A stretch of 43,714 nt of DNA from Desulfobulbus sp. Tol-SR (GCA_000769715.1 JROS01000052.1:1-43714), one strand, 5' to 3'; counted from the first letter of the stretch, positions 14,839 to 24,264 are shown. Translations and numbers: made by a program. The notes: generated by a model not told the origin, from the letters alone.

Positions 14839-17052
14839 CTAGCCGATGAGAGGTTCCATGCTCAGAGCCGGATGGCCTTTCTCCTGGAGGAAGGGCATGA
14901 TCTCTTCTTCGGTGATGCCGACAGTCTCGTCGGCAATCTTATCGACAAAATTGTCGACACCCATTTCCTTGCCCCGGGCGTTGATCTTGTCATGCAACTC
15001 TTCCTTCAGCATCTTCGGCATCCAGACCATGCGCAGGAGACCGCCATCACCAAGGATGAACTTCTTCTGGGTAATATTGAACTTCGAATGACCGACGAAG
15101 CCCGGGGAAGATGCGCCACCGCCCATGACGCCGGCAAGGGTGGTAAACTTCATGCCGGAAGGCGTATCACCAGTGTAATCACGGCCGACGGTCATGATAC
15201 CGTTGCAGGAGGGCAGCATGGCGGCGATGCACTCGCAGCAGCCGCAGGTCGTCATCGGTGCATGAACCATCGAGTAGAAGTTATACGTGTCGATTGCTCC
15301 CTTCGAGGCTTTCTTGATGAATTCATCGACACCTTCGAAACGGCCGAGCTTCGGGTCGAGAACCTTGCCCTTCAGTACCGGCTGGTTCGGCCCGGTGGGA
15401 TTGATTTCGAAGGAGGCCTTGCAGTCCATCCAGTTGTAGGCGCCGCAGAGTCCGGTCCGCTCGGGGCTGACCGTACAGACATGACTCGGGGCGAAGGACT
15501 GGCAGAGGGTGCAGGAGTAGAAGGTGTCGACATCCTCGTCGGTCATCTTGTCGACGCGCTCGTCGCGAACCTTGTACTCGGCCCGGGCACGGGCGGTCAG
15601 TTTGTCGACATCTTCCTTGTTGGTGAACAGGGTCACCTGAACTTTATCGACGATCTTCTTGAAATCCTGGTGGAATTTCGCATGCAGCACAACGCCGATA
15701 TCCTTCAGGGTGAAACCCTTCTCGATGGCCGCCTTGCTCACCCGTACCCAGGAGATATCCCTCTGACCGATGTGCATGATACCCTGGATATAGTTGATCA
15801 GATGGTGGATCTGCCGTTCCATGATCGGCTCGAAATCGGTCTGGAACTCACGGCCGGCGATCTGGATATAGATGCCGAGCGGCAGTGTCTCGCCTTCCTT
15901 CATGTCACCGATATCCTTGCCGACGATGACGACTTTGCCGTCTTCGATCTCGCTCATCTCCGCCATCTTGACGAGTTCGGTGCACTGGGTCTTGCCGCCG
16001 CCCATCTGGCAGTAGAGGTCACCGCCGCGGACGCGCTCACCCTCGAAGGCCGGACCGAAGGCGCAGGGGATGTCGATCTCGGTGATATTGATCTTGAGCC
16101 CGCGCACTTCGACCGACTTCTGGCAGATCTCGTTGTGGGGAACGTTGGCGACGACATGCTCGTAGGTACAGATACCGGTCGGCAAAATCTCCGGGATATC
16201 GGTATCGGCCAGGGTCGGGAAGCCCCAGTTGACGCAACCGGCAGCGGCCAAGGCCCATTCGGTGCCGACATCGCCGAGGGCGTTGACGAACGCGAAGATA
16301 CGGTTCTTGTTGTACATCAGTATCTTGCGATAATCGCCCGGCTCGACACCGCCGAAGGCCATCGCGGCCCGGTTGGCAAAACCGAGGGCAAAAACGGCCG
16401 AGGAGATATCCGGCCCGAAGGGGACGATACGGGTGCTCCAACCGACCTGCATCCCGGCCTCGAGACACTGCTCGGTAACGGTCTTGCCGTTGTGGTTGGC
16501 GGCGCAGAAGATGTACAGACTCTTCTTCTGGTAATCCTCGACGATCATCTTCGCGGTGGCCGCATCCGGAGCGGCACCGACGATGGCGGCAAAACCCGGG
16601 GCCGAGCCGTCGACGAACTCGACACCACGCTTACGCAGGATGGTGTCATCGGCAGGACCGACCCAGATCTTACCGGCCTCGATATCAGGATCCTCGCCTA
16701 CAACATAGAAATCCGGCTCACGCAGAATGCGCAGGGCCTCTTTGATCTCATAGGCGAAGATGCCGGCCATGCCGGCATCGAGCAGCGGACCGAGGTAGGG
16801 GAGATGGTTGGCGCCCTTGACATGCGGCGGCAGCAGGCCGCGGGCGAAGGCCATCGGTTTTTTGAGGTCCTCGAGGGTCTCGCACTTCATGCCGGTGAGG
16901 GAATAGATGACCGGCAGATAGTAAGCAGTATTCGGAAATCCGATCTTGGTGTCGGCACTGTAGGTCTGAAGGGCTTTTTCCAATTCGCCTTCCACCTGGG
17001 AAACAACTTTATAGCCGCCCTGTATCGCGGCGAATGCAACTAATTTTGACAT
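14839..17052 (-). CDS. acsB: Acetyl-CoA synthase catalytic subunit (737 aa)
   Basis: Joins CO, the CFeSP methyl group and CoA at the Ni-Ni-[4Fe-4S] A-cluster. The cubane cysteines fall in C-x2-C-x8-C-x9-C near residue 515 (CTLCQSFAPSHVC...C), and the distal-nickel CGC motif near 603 (TTCGCCEC). Both match the Moorella enzyme with an offset of about eight residues. It has the bacterial-type N-terminal domain (KLVAFAAIQGGYK, ANHNGKTVTEQC) that docks CODH and forms the CO tunnel, which archaeal CdhC lacks. A strong ribosome-binding site, AAAGGAGG, precedes the start. Lies 51 bases after acsA. Confidence 0.96.
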   Translation of the reverse strand: MSKLVAFAAIQGGYKVVSQVEGELEKALQTYSADTKIGFPNTAYYLPVIYSLTGMKCETLEDLKKPMAFARGLLPPHVKGANHLPYLGPLLDAGMAGIFAYEIKEALRILREPDFYVVGEDPDIEAGKIWVGPADDTILRKRGVEFVDGSAPGFAAIVGAAPDAATAKMIVEDYQKKSLYIFCAANHNGKTVTEQCLEAGMQVGWSTRIVPFGPDISSAVFALGFANRAAMAFGGVEPGDYRKILMYNKNRIFAFVNALGDVGTEWALAAAGCVNWGFPTLADTDIPEILPTGICTYEHVVANVPHNEICQKSVEVRGLKINITEIDIPCAFGPAFEGERVRGGDLYCQMGGGKTQCTELVKMAEMSEIEDGKVVIVGKDIGDMKEGETLPLGIYIQIAGREFQTDFEPIMERQIHHLINYIQGIMHIGQRDISWVRVSKAAIEKGFTLKDIGVVLHAKFHQDFKKIVDKVQVTLFTNKEDVDKLTARARAEYKVRDERVDKMTDEDVDTFYSCTLCQSFAPSHVCTVSPERTGLCGAYNWMDCKASFEINPTGPNQPVLKGKVLDPKLGRFEGVDEFIKKASKGAIDTYNFYSMVHAPMTTCGCCECIAAMLPSCNGIMTVGRDYTGDTPSGMKFTTLAGVMGGGASSPGFVGHSKFNITQKKFILGDGGLLRMVWMPKMLKEELHDKINARGKEMGVDNFVDKIADETVGITEEEIMPFLQEKGHPALSMEPLIG

Positions 17053-17103
17053 GCTTTCCTCCTTTGTTGAGGATCGATCGTATAGTTTCGGTTGGTATAC
17101 CTA

Positions 17104-19137
17104 TCAAGCCTCAGCCTCAAGTTTCTGCCGGTCGGCCATATCCATCAGGACGCGGTCGCGGGCCTTGTCGATACCCAGTTCTTTACGTTTTTTATCGATA
17201 TGGGCAATCATCTTATGGGCATGCTTGATCGGGTCGGCCTCGCAGTCCCACATGCCGCCATAGAGTCCCTCCATATCCTTGTAGAGATGATTCTTGAAGA
17301 CCGGAGCGCCCTCGAGCGGCAGGGAATAACCGAAGACGGTATAAAATCCTGAGGCGACAAAGTACTGGCCGATGGAAATGGCCTTCTCGCTCATCCATTC
17401 GGGGGCGGATCCGGCTACCGGCAGGTCGCAAATATCCTTGCCGAGGCCGCCGGCCTTGACAACCTCGGTGGCGGCCAGCAGGATGCGGCTGTTGTCGACG
17501 CAGGAACCGAGATGAAGGACCGGGGGGATACCGACCGTCTCGCAGACCTCGGCCAGGCCAGGCCCGCAGTAAACCGCGGCGGCGCCCGGTGTCAACAACC
17601 CGTGGATTCCGGCGGCGATGGCGCTGCAGCCGGTGGTGAGAACGATGACGTCGTTCTTGATCAGTTCCTTGATGATCGTGATATGCTCTTCATTATGCTT
17701 GGTCCGGGCGTTGTTGCAGCCGACCACGCCGGCGATACCACGAATCCGGCCATTGATGATGTTGTCGTTGAGGGTATAGTAACTGCCCCGGAAGGTTCCG
17801 CCGAGATGGTATTGGATCGATTCGACACCGAAACCGGCGATCTGGGTGGTTTTATGCCGAGGAATCATGATCTCGGCGCCACGGTTCTGGAAATTCGCGA
17901 TAGCCATCTTGACGATCCGGATGGCATCCTGCATCGCATAATGCTCATCGAACTCGATATGGATAACATTTTCCTGTTCCATCTTGGCGATGGGGTGAGT
18001 GGTGATGAGTTTGGTGTGGAAGCATTTGGCGACATTGGCCAGATTCTGGAAAATACACTGGACATCGACGACCATCGCATCACAGGCGCCGGTGATGATC
18101 GCCAGTTCCTGCTGCAGGAAGGTCCCTGCCGGCGGGATACCGTGACGCTGTAACAGTTCGTTGGCGGTACAGCAGATACCGCTGAGCTGGATACCCTTGG
18201 CACCAACCTGTTTGGCCAGATCGATCATCTCCTGGGATTGGGAGGCGGCAACGATCATCTCGGAGAGCAGCGGCTCATGGCCGTGAACGATGATGTTGAC
18301 GTGATCGGCCTTCATGACGCCAAGATTGGCCTCGGCCTGCAGAGGAGTGGGTGTGCCGAACATGACATCCTGCAGGTCGGTACCGATCATCGATCCACCC
18401 CAGCCATCGGCCAACGAGGCTCGGGCGCCCTGCTTCAGCAGGTTCTTGTAGTCCTGATCGACACCCATATGGGTCCGGTGCATGATTTCGACAATTTCCC
18501 GATCAATATTACGGGGCTTTACTCCCTGCTTTTCCCATTTATCCTGCAATGGTTGCGGTGCTCTCTTCAGATAGCTGAGGAATCCGTCAGTTTTTCCCCA
18601 TTCGGCCACGGCAGCCTCGGCCACCCCGAGGGCGATCTCGTCGATATCCCGATCCAGCTTCTTCCCATCGACTTCGACCGTCGTGGCGACACCAAAATAT
18701 GGAGCAATCGAAATCAGCTTGGCCGGATCCTTGATGGTATAGTCCTTGGTCTCCTTGCGTGCGACAGCGAGAAAAGTTAAAGCGACGCCACGGCCATGAT
18801 CGGAATGGGCGGCGGCACCGGCGGCGATCATCCGGAGGAAGTTACGGGCGGCGATGGTGTTCGGAGTAGCGCCGCACAATCCTTTTCTGGTATCCTCGCC
18901 TTCTACTCCGCCCTTCGGCAGCGGCAGACGGCAGGGTCCCATCGCACAGTTCTTGCAGCATATCCCCTGCAGACCGATGGCGCAGGGTTTCATGGTAACG
19001 GCACGATCAAAAACGGTTTCTATCTGGAGCCTGTGGGCACGTCGTATCATCTCCTGGGTCGACACCTCGATGGAAGCCTCCATCGGGTCTGCCAGTTGCG
19101 GGGCTTTTGCAGCACTCACTTTTGTTTCTTCTGCCAT
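17104..19137 (-). CDS. acsA: CODH subunit of the CODH/ACS complex (677 aa)
   Basis: Supplies CO from CO2 to AcsB, or oxidises CO when the pathway is reversed. N-terminal B/D-cluster cysteines (KPCAIGLQGICCKNCAMGPC), AAHSDHG, HGHEPLLSE, and C-cluster cysteines in GICCTAN, VDVQC, VVGCNN, TTGCSA and LGSCVDNSR. Lys in MSEKAISIGQYFV. Everything required is present. The assignment to the ACS complex rests on position directly before acsB and on the roughly 40-residue N-terminal extension that the second copy lacks. GAGGAGG lies upstream of the ATG. Residues 1-20 are Ala/Lys-rich and probably disordered. Confidence 0.95.
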   Translation of the reverse strand: MAEETKVSAAKAPQLADPMEASIEVSTQEMIRRAHRLQIETVFDRAVTMKPCAIGLQGICCKNCAMGPCRLPLPKGGVEGEDTRKGLCGATPNTIAARNFLRMIAAGAAAHSDHGRGVALTFLAVARKETKDYTIKDPAKLISIAPYFGVATTVEVDGKKLDRDIDEIALGVAEAAVAEWGKTDGFLSYLKRAPQPLQDKWEKQGVKPRNIDREIVEIMHRTHMGVDQDYKNLLKQGARASLADGWGGSMIGTDLQDVMFGTPTPLQAEANLGVMKADHVNIIVHGHEPLLSEMIVAASQSQEMIDLAKQVGAKGIQLSGICCTANELLQRHGIPPAGTFLQQELAIITGACDAMVVDVQCIFQNLANVAKCFHTKLITTHPIAKMEQENVIHIEFDEHYAMQDAIRIVKMAIANFQNRGAEIMIPRHKTTQIAGFGVESIQYHLGGTFRGSYYTLNDNIINGRIRGIAGVVGCNNARTKHNEEHITIIKELIKNDVIVLTTGCSAIAAGIHGLLTPGAAAVYCGPGLAEVCETVGIPPVLHLGSCVDNSRILLAATEVVKAGGLGKDICDLPVAGSAPEWMSEKAISIGQYFVASGFYTVFGYSLPLEGAPVFKNHLYKDMEGLYGGMWDCEADPIKHAHKMIAHIDKKRKELGIDKARDRVLMDMADRQKLEAEA

Positions 19138-19205
19138 GAGAAGTTCCTCCTCAATTAATGATCAAATTACCAACATATCTCTTGCCATAACGGACCGCAC
19201 CCGGA

Positions 19206-20756
19206 TCATTGCGCCCGTTTGTGGAACCTGTTGAGCATTGCCAGGATCTTCTCCTGCTCGGTCAACTGCATTGCTGCCGCTGACATGGTAACCGGCCCCG
19301 AAACCGCAACGTGCGCAGCCGAGCTCTTGCGCTCCTGGGCCCTCTTCTCCCGCAGGGCCTTTTCTTCGGCCTCCCGTGCCTCTCGTGCTGCGACAACCGC
19401 ATCCGCTTCCGCCTTGGCCTTGGCTTCCGCTTCGGCCTTGGCCGCGGCCTCGGCATCGGCTTTCGCCTTGGTTGCCGCTGCCGCCTTGGCTGCTGCATCG
19501 GCTTCGGCCTTCGCCTTGGCATCGGCCTCAGCCTTGACCTTGGCTTCCGCCTCGGCCTTGGCTGCGGCCGCAGAATCTACTGCCGGGGCGGCCGGGGCGG
19601 CCGGCGCCTCCGCCTTGACTTCAGCCTTCGGGGCCGGAGCGGCCGGTGCCGCCGCTGCCTTTGGTGCCTCGGCCTTGGCCGCCGGGGCGGCCGGCGCCGC
19701 TTTTTTCTTCTCTTCCTCGATGGTCAGATCAAGTTTCGGGGCCAGCGCCGCAAAATCGATCTTCACATCGCCCAGTTTCTTCGTGATTGGGGCCGTCTCC
19801 TTGGCCGAGCCGCCATCGGCGAGGATCTTGATGAAATCCTTGGCCAGCCGGATCGATTCCGGATGACGCATGATAAGCATGCTCGAGCCGGCCATCAGGT
19901 AGGAAACGGCGCCGATAGCCTCCATCATGATACCGCGCTTCTCAGGGTCACCGAGGAGAGGGGCATCGTCGACGATCTGTTTCGCTTCCTTGCACTTCCA
20001 GACCTCGTTGCCGAGATTGTTGATCATCGGATACTGGAGTTTCTCATCGCCCTGGGCCATCGCAGCCAACGTCAAACGCTCCATGACCGAATACGAGTAT
20101 TCGAGTCCATACCCGAGTCCGCCGGTGGTGGGATCGACCAGCACTCTGTCCATCGGCATGCCGAAATTCTCGAGCAGGATGTTGATCTGCTTGGCAAGGT
20201 TGACATCGATCGGCGAAGAAGCGATGACACTGTGACCATATCCCATCGCTGCGGCGGCGATGCCCTTGTAGTTCTTCTCCTCAACCGGCCCGAGCATGAG
20301 ATTGCCGTTCTGGCAGACCTCGCAGATCACCTTGAAGACCTCTTCATCCTTAGCCGGATTGGCGCAGCCCCACACGATCAACGGGACATTGACCGCATCC
20401 ATGACCTTCTTGACCGTCGCCGCCGCCGCATCGGCCTTGGCATCCTTGTCGTTCGGATCGATGCTCTTCAACTGCAGTACTATGGCCTCAGCCCCAAATT
20501 GTTCGACACATTTTTTAGCCCACGCTACCGGGTCAGCCGTCACGTCCTTGAAATGGGCAAGAGCCGGTTCCGCCCAATCTTCCGGTTCCATGTCCCAAAT
20601 CTCCATGGCAATCAGCGGCTTATTAGGCATCTCGCCTTCGAACGTGTAAAAGGGATAGCAACTCTGGCCCCCGACTTTCTTGGCCGTGTCGCCCTTGCCA
20701 ATGGATATCTCCCTTATGCCTCCGGTATAGGATTCCTTCTTCATTTCAAATCCCAC
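19206..20756 (-). CDS. acsD: Corrinoid iron-sulfur protein small subunit with long Ala/Lys tail (516 aa)
   Basis: Start is the GTG at 20756, placed five bases after a perfect AAGGAGG; the internal ATG at 20744 is the alternative. Residues about 1-345 are the AcsD/CdhD TIM barrel that partners AcsC and holds the corrinoid base (MEIWDMEPEDW, LVWGCANPAKDEEV-like region, SSPIDVNLAKQ, DPTTGGLGYG). From about 353 to 476 comes a low-complexity tail, first Pro/Ala-rich and then a charged helix built on AKAEAEAKAKAEADA. It ends in a separate 38-residue conserved-looking module (GPVTMSAAAMQLTEQEKI...LNRFHKRAQ). The usual bacterial AcsD is about 310-330 residues, so the tail adds over a third. It resembles a tether with a docking helix, but its partner is unknown. 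Confidence 0.92.
   Translation of the reverse strand: MGFEMKKESYTGGIREISIGKGDTAKKVGGQSCYPFYTFEGEMPNKPLIAMEIWDMEPEDWAEPALAHFKDVTADPVAWAKKCVEQFGAEAIVLQLKSIDPNDKDAKADAAAATVKKVMDAVNVPLIVWGCANPAKDEEVFKVICEVCQNGNLMLGPVEEKNYKGIAAAAMGYGHSVIASSPIDVNLAKQINILLENFGMPMDRVLVDPTTGGLGYGLEYSYSVMERLTLAAMAQGDEKLQYPMINNLGNEVWKCKEAKQIVDDAPLLGDPEKRGIMMEAIGAVSYLMAGSSMLIMRHPESIRLAKDFIKILADGGSAKETAPITKKLGDVKIDFAALAPKLDLTIEEEKKKAAPAAPAAKAEAPKAAAAPAAPAPKAEVKAEAPAAPAAPAVDSAAAAKAEAEAKVKAEADAKAKAEADAAAKAAAATKAKADAEAAAKAEAEAKAKAEADAVVAAREAREAEEKALREKRAQERKSSAAHVAVSGPVTMSAAAMQLTEQEKILAMLNRFHKRAQ
19329..19700 (-). repeat. Imperfect tandem repeats encoding the AcsD Ala/Lys/Glu tail
   Basis: Repeated GCC/AAG/GAG-type codons give imperfect copies of about 15 and 30 bases (AKAEAEAKAKAEADA units), preceded by Ala-Pro repeats (PAAPAPKAE). 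Low-complexity coding repeats like this change length readily by slippage, so strains may differ here. Confidence 0.75.
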
Positions 20757-20841
20757 GACTACCTCCTTGCATCTGAGTGTTGTACTCCTCAAGGTTCCTG
20801 TGCCATAGGCCGGCCTCGTGTGCTTTTATTCGGCCGCCCAT
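20746..20841 (-). CDS. Possible 31-residue leader peptide upstream of acsD
   Basis: The frame starts MGGRIKAHEAGLWHRNLEEY, with GGGGAGG eight bases before its ATG, and ends at TGA 11 bases inside acsD, past the acsD GTG and ribosome-binding site. Translation through it would open or restart at acsD. No homologue is known to me. It occupies the otherwise empty 210-base gap between RACo and acsD. The support is only the ribosome-binding site and the overlap. Confidence 0.3.
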   Translation of the reverse strand: MGGRIKAHEAGLWHRNLEEYNTQMQGGSRGI

Positions 20842-20967
20842 AACGCCAACCTCCCCTTTTACTTCCAAATCAGCTACTCCAACTGCCAAAAAACATTCCA
20901 AATATGTCGAAACGGTCACCCGGGAGGATCTTGCAGCACAGCGGCAATCTCCTCTCCGGACGGACTG

Positions 20968-22911
20968 TCATTGTCTTCCTCGTCCCTCGATACGCTGCTT
21001 CGTCCGCGGGAATTTCTCAATCTCCGTATGCGGCAGAAACATCGCCGCCACATAGTTGCTCATATAGGAAGGTGTTTCGGACAATTCGAAATTTGTCATT
21101 TTCTTGGTCACTTCCACCACATCCTTACGGATCCTTTTGGTCAGCGAACTCATTCGTGTTCCCAGCAGCGACCCGTTGCCGATAAATGTCACCCGGTCTG
21201 CCTCGATCTCCGGCAACAGGCCGATGGTCATTGCACGATCCAGGTCGATATAGCTGCCGAAGCCACCTGCGAGGATAATCTGCTCTACCAGATCCATGGT
21301 CAGGCCGACCTCTTCCAGCAGCGTCATGCAGCCGCTGTATATCGCCCCCTTGGCCCGGATCAGATTATCGATATCCGGTTCGGACAGGGAAATATCCCGG
21401 TCGATCTGCGTCTCCTCCCGCCAGGCCAGGACGTATTCCCAGATCCCGTTATTGCTGCGGATGCGAGGGGTGTTGAGATCGCGATTGAAATGTCCCCGGT
21501 TGTTGATCACCCCCATCTCCAGCATCTCGGCGGTCATGTTGATCAGGCCGGAGCCGCAGATCCCTTTCGGCCGGATATTGCCGATGGTCAGGAGCATCGG
21601 TTCAAACGTCACCGGATCGAGGGAAAAGTCTTCGATCGCTCCCTTGGAGGCCCGCATCCCGAATTCGATGCCGCCGCCCTCGAATGCCGGCCCTGCAGAA
21701 CAGGCGGTGCATGCCAGCCAGTCCTTGTTGCCGATGACTATTTCGGCATTGGTGCCGATATCGAGGTACAGCGTCAGCTTCTCGCTCCGGTAGAGGCCTG
21801 ATCCCATGACGCCGGCGACAATATCACCCCCGACATAACTCGACACCACAGGATAGAGCAGAGCGATAACCTTTGGATTGATGTCGATACCGATGGTCGC
21901 GGCGCAAAAAGGAGGGTAGAGCGAAGAGGCCGGGACATAGGGCGCTCTTCTGAGGTAGCGGGGCTCGATGTCCATCAGCAACTGGGTCATGGTGGTATTC
22001 CCAGCCAGAGTGATCGTCGCGACATTGTCATGGTCGACCTTGGCCTGGCGGAGTATCTCTCCGATCACCTTGTTGATCGTGGCGACGACTACCTCCTGCA
22101 ACCTCTTGCGTCCTTCAGGCTTTTCGGCATAAACGATGCGACTGATGACATCCTCGCCGTAGCTGATCTGACCATTGAAATCGCCGTATTCGCCAAGGCA
22201 CTCGCCGCTGCTCAAATCGATCAGCTGGCCGTAGACGGTCGTTGTACCGATATCCATCGCGATCGCGTAGTTGGCCGCCGTCGTGTCGCCGGGCTGAACA
22301 TCGATGATCAGGGTTTTACCATCGTCGCGAACCGGACGGACCAGGGTCACGGTGAGCTTGAAATCGTTTTGTCGAAGGACATCCGGCAATTTCCTGATGA
22401 CCGGCAGTGTCAGTTCCAGCTTGTGCTCATTGCCCTTCAGCTTGAGATATTCGATCAATCTCGTGACATCAGGCATATTGTTCTGGACGTCCGGCGGAGG
22501 AAGCTCGAGGAATATTTTTTCCACCGGAGGGATAAACAGCCCCTGTTCTTTCAGGCTGTTGAAATCCACCTGCTTGATTGTGGCTTTCCTTCGCGTTGAC
22601 GCCTGTTTGTTGAGCACACTGACATCAATCGAGGACTCGACCGGGATCCGGACCACCACATCGGCGCCCACCCCGGAAAGACAGGCGAGACGGTAGCCTT
22701 TCGCCACATCTTCAGCACTGAGCCTCTCCGAGATACCACCGGCGACCTCGCCCCGTTCGATCAGGACCCGGCATTTACCGCAGACACCTTCACCTCCGCA
22801 GGAGGCGTTGATATGGACGCCGGCATTGAGGGCGGCCCTGATCAGATTTTCCCCGGCAGGTACTTCCACCTCCCTGTTATGAGGAAGGAATGTCACCTTG
22901 TTCATTTGCAT
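20968..22911 (-). CDS. RACo-type reductive activator of the corrinoid protein (646 aa)
   Basis: ATP-dependent reductase that returns inactive Co(II) corrinoid protein to Co(I). The N-terminal plant-type [2Fe-2S] ferredoxin has CGGEGVCGKC near residue 38 and the fourth cysteine in RLACLSG. A linker follows, then the ASKHA actin-fold ATPase (DUF4445) with AMDIGTTTVYGQLID, LAGNTTM, YLDIGTNAEI, CSAGPAFEGGGI, GICGSGLI and ILAGGFGSYIDL. ATG 22911 chosen because the upstream codon in frame is only TTG. First gene of the acs operon, directly before acsD, which fits the known target AcsC/AcsD. Confidence 0.92.
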   Translation of the reverse strand: MQMNKVTFLPHNREVEVPAGENLIRAALNAGVHINASCGGEGVCGKCRVLIERGEVAGGISERLSAEDVAKGYRLACLSGVGADVVVRIPVESSIDVSVLNKQASTRRKATIKQVDFNSLKEQGLFIPPVEKIFLELPPPDVQNNMPDVTRLIEYLKLKGNEHKLELTLPVIRKLPDVLRQNDFKLTVTLVRPVRDDGKTLIIDVQPGDTTAANYAIAMDIGTTTVYGQLIDLSSGECLGEYGDFNGQISYGEDVISRIVYAEKPEGRKRLQEVVVATINKVIGEILRQAKVDHDNVATITLAGNTTMTQLLMDIEPRYLRRAPYVPASSLYPPFCAATIGIDINPKVIALLYPVVSSYVGGDIVAGVMGSGLYRSEKLTLYLDIGTNAEIVIGNKDWLACTACSAGPAFEGGGIEFGMRASKGAIEDFSLDPVTFEPMLLTIGNIRPKGICGSGLINMTAEMLEMGVINNRGHFNRDLNTPRIRSNNGIWEYVLAWREETQIDRDISLSEPDIDNLIRAKGAIYSGCMTLLEEVGLTMDLVEQIILAGGFGSYIDLDRAMTIGLLPEIEADRVTFIGNGSLLGTRMSSLTKRIRKDVVEVTKKMTNFELSETPSYMSNYVAAMFLPHTEIEKFPRTKQRIEGRGRQ

Positions 22912-23242
22912 TCGCCGATCCAAGACGGAGAACAGGACCGCTCGGCGCTGAACCGAAAATCAAAGAAGACAGGAGACACAGGACAATCCGAGGGAAATAT
23001 CATAGTCGAGATTTTTGGCATCATGACAGGAAATGAAAGCATTTGCTTAAATGTACACTAGTTCTCTGATAAACATTCATTCTTTTTGCTCGGGTGTATC
23101 ATCATTTACGTTGATAAGAAACTTTCCTATCTCCTTATAAACAGAATAAAACCCATTTTCATCACCTTCGCCGGAAAAGGGCAAACAGTGATCAGACATC
23201 ATCCAACAGACTGTAATTTCAATTAATCCAGTTGAATCACGA
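22912..23242. other. Intergenic region upstream of the acs operon
   Basis: About 330 bases, more AT-rich than its surroundings. It should hold the main acs promoter. A TATGAT -10-like hexamer is at 22999-23004 on the minus strand without a good -35. At 23077-23202 the minus strand has a 41-codon frame starting at an ATG pair (MMSDHCLPFSGEGDENGFYS, ending EQKE). Its codon pattern looks protein-like and the frame is open further upstream with no start codon and no ribosome-binding site, so I do not call it a gene. Confidence 0.4.
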
Positions 23243-24037
23243 TCAGTAGTACGGCGCTATCCTAATCTCCAGCGACCCCATGCCCTCCATGCCGCCAAGG
23301 GCATCTTCGATTCTGGCGGCAATCGCCGGCGACTGCTCCTCGGGTGCCTTGACATGAACATGAACCCGGCCTTCATCGACAAAGACACCAGCCGTTGGAA
23401 AATCAAACAGCGCGGCCTTGACCTCGGCAGTGAGGGCGAGATCTCTTATCCTCCGGACTGAGGCCTCGGTCGGCTGGTAACATGGAAAGCCGACAGCCTT
23501 GATGATCAATTCGACGGCGTTATCGACGCTCATTGCACTGATGTTGATCACCACATCATAAAGTCCCGGATCGACGATATCGATGCCGTACAGCAATAAC
23601 GCCCATTTGCGACGTTCTTCATCATCAACCCTCAACTGCCTCCGCGCCTCATCACGGGATATTTTCGCCCGTTCCGCCTCGGCCGCGACCCGCTCCTCCA
23701 TGTCGGCTATGATCCGCACCTTCAAGACATGACCGACATCGCGTAGAAAGAACTGGCCGGCCACCCCATGATAAACATACATGTCATTCTTGAGGTGCTT
23801 CAAAATCGACGAGGAGATGAAGTTGACAAAACGTTCCCGACCAAAGGATTGTCGCTCAAGGATCTGGACTGCATACTGGAAATTATGCATGATCTTCAGT
23901 TCAGGAATATCGTAGTCCTTGCTCGACTCAAGGATCGTATCCCTCGAAATGCATGCATATCCCAGGTCCGCGGCTACTTTAAGCGCAACTTCCTTGCCCC
24001 GGTAATAGCTGCCCCGGGATATGCTGATGATCGACAT
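23243..24037 (-). CDS. Cytidylate-kinase-like P-loop protein with BON-like C-terminus (264 aa)
   Basis: Residues 1-190 match the cytidylate kinase-like family. There is a degenerate P-loop SISRGSYYRGKEVA at the N-terminus, the strand-helix region YACISRDTI, VYHGVAGQFFL in the middle, and a lid-like segment with RRQLRVDDEERRKWALLLYG. The last 70 residues (VRRIRDLALTAEVKAALFDFP, GRVHVHVKA) look like a BON/secretin-type small alpha-beta module. True nucleotide-monophosphate kinases have GxxGxGK(S/T); this Walker A is unusual, so the substrate is uncertain. Proteins of this type are common in sulfate reducers and are not characterised to my knowledge. Ribosome-binding site AAGGAG. Between fhs/folD and the acs operon. 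Confidence 0.75.
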   Translation of the reverse strand: MSIISISRGSYYRGKEVALKVAADLGYACISRDTILESSKDYDIPELKIMHNFQYAVQILERQSFGRERFVNFISSSILKHLKNDMYVYHGVAGQFFLRDVGHVLKVRIIADMEERVAAEAERAKISRDEARRQLRVDDEERRKWALLLYGIDIVDPGLYDVVINISAMSVDNAVELIIKAVGFPCYQPTEASVRRIRDLALTAEVKAALFDFPTAGVFVDEGRVHVHVKAPEEQSPAIAARIEDALGGMEGMGSLEIRIAPYY

Positions 24038-24081
24038 TGCCCTCTCCTTGCCTCAGGTGATTGTCATCCCGAGAAAAGCCT

Positions 24082-24264
24082 TTATTGCCCCGATACTTTG
24101 CAGCTTTTTGGATCGAAGGTCGCCTTGCATTTGGGGCATGTAGCCTTTTTATCGATCTCATCGGAAAACATCTCCATCTCCGCCTTGCAGGCAGGACAGG
24201 CGACTTTGATCGCACTCAACGACTTGTTGCTCTCAAAACCCGGACAATGCTGTTGATCTGTCAT
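24082..24264 (-). CDS. Small zinc-ribbon protein (60 aa)
   Basis: One rubredoxin/zinc-ribbon-like domain with CPAC near residue 24 and CPKC near 43 as metal ligands, about 20 residues apart. Another Cys lies near the N-terminus (QQHCPGF) and one near the end (SCKVSG). AAGGAG precedes the ATG with good spacing. No longer family assigned. Lies in the folD-to-acs interval in operon orientation, so it may serve in C1-enzyme maturation or electron transfer; that is only positional. Confidence 0.7.
   Translation of the reverse strand: MTDQQHCPGFESNKSLSAIKVACPACKAEMEMFSDEIDKKATCPKCKATFDPKSCKVSGQ

Noticed and set aside
23077-23202. A 41-codon minus-strand gene upstream of RACo
   Set aside because: The protein sequence looks plausible, but there is no ribosome-binding site and the frame stays open upstream without a start; kept only as a note in the intergenic entry.
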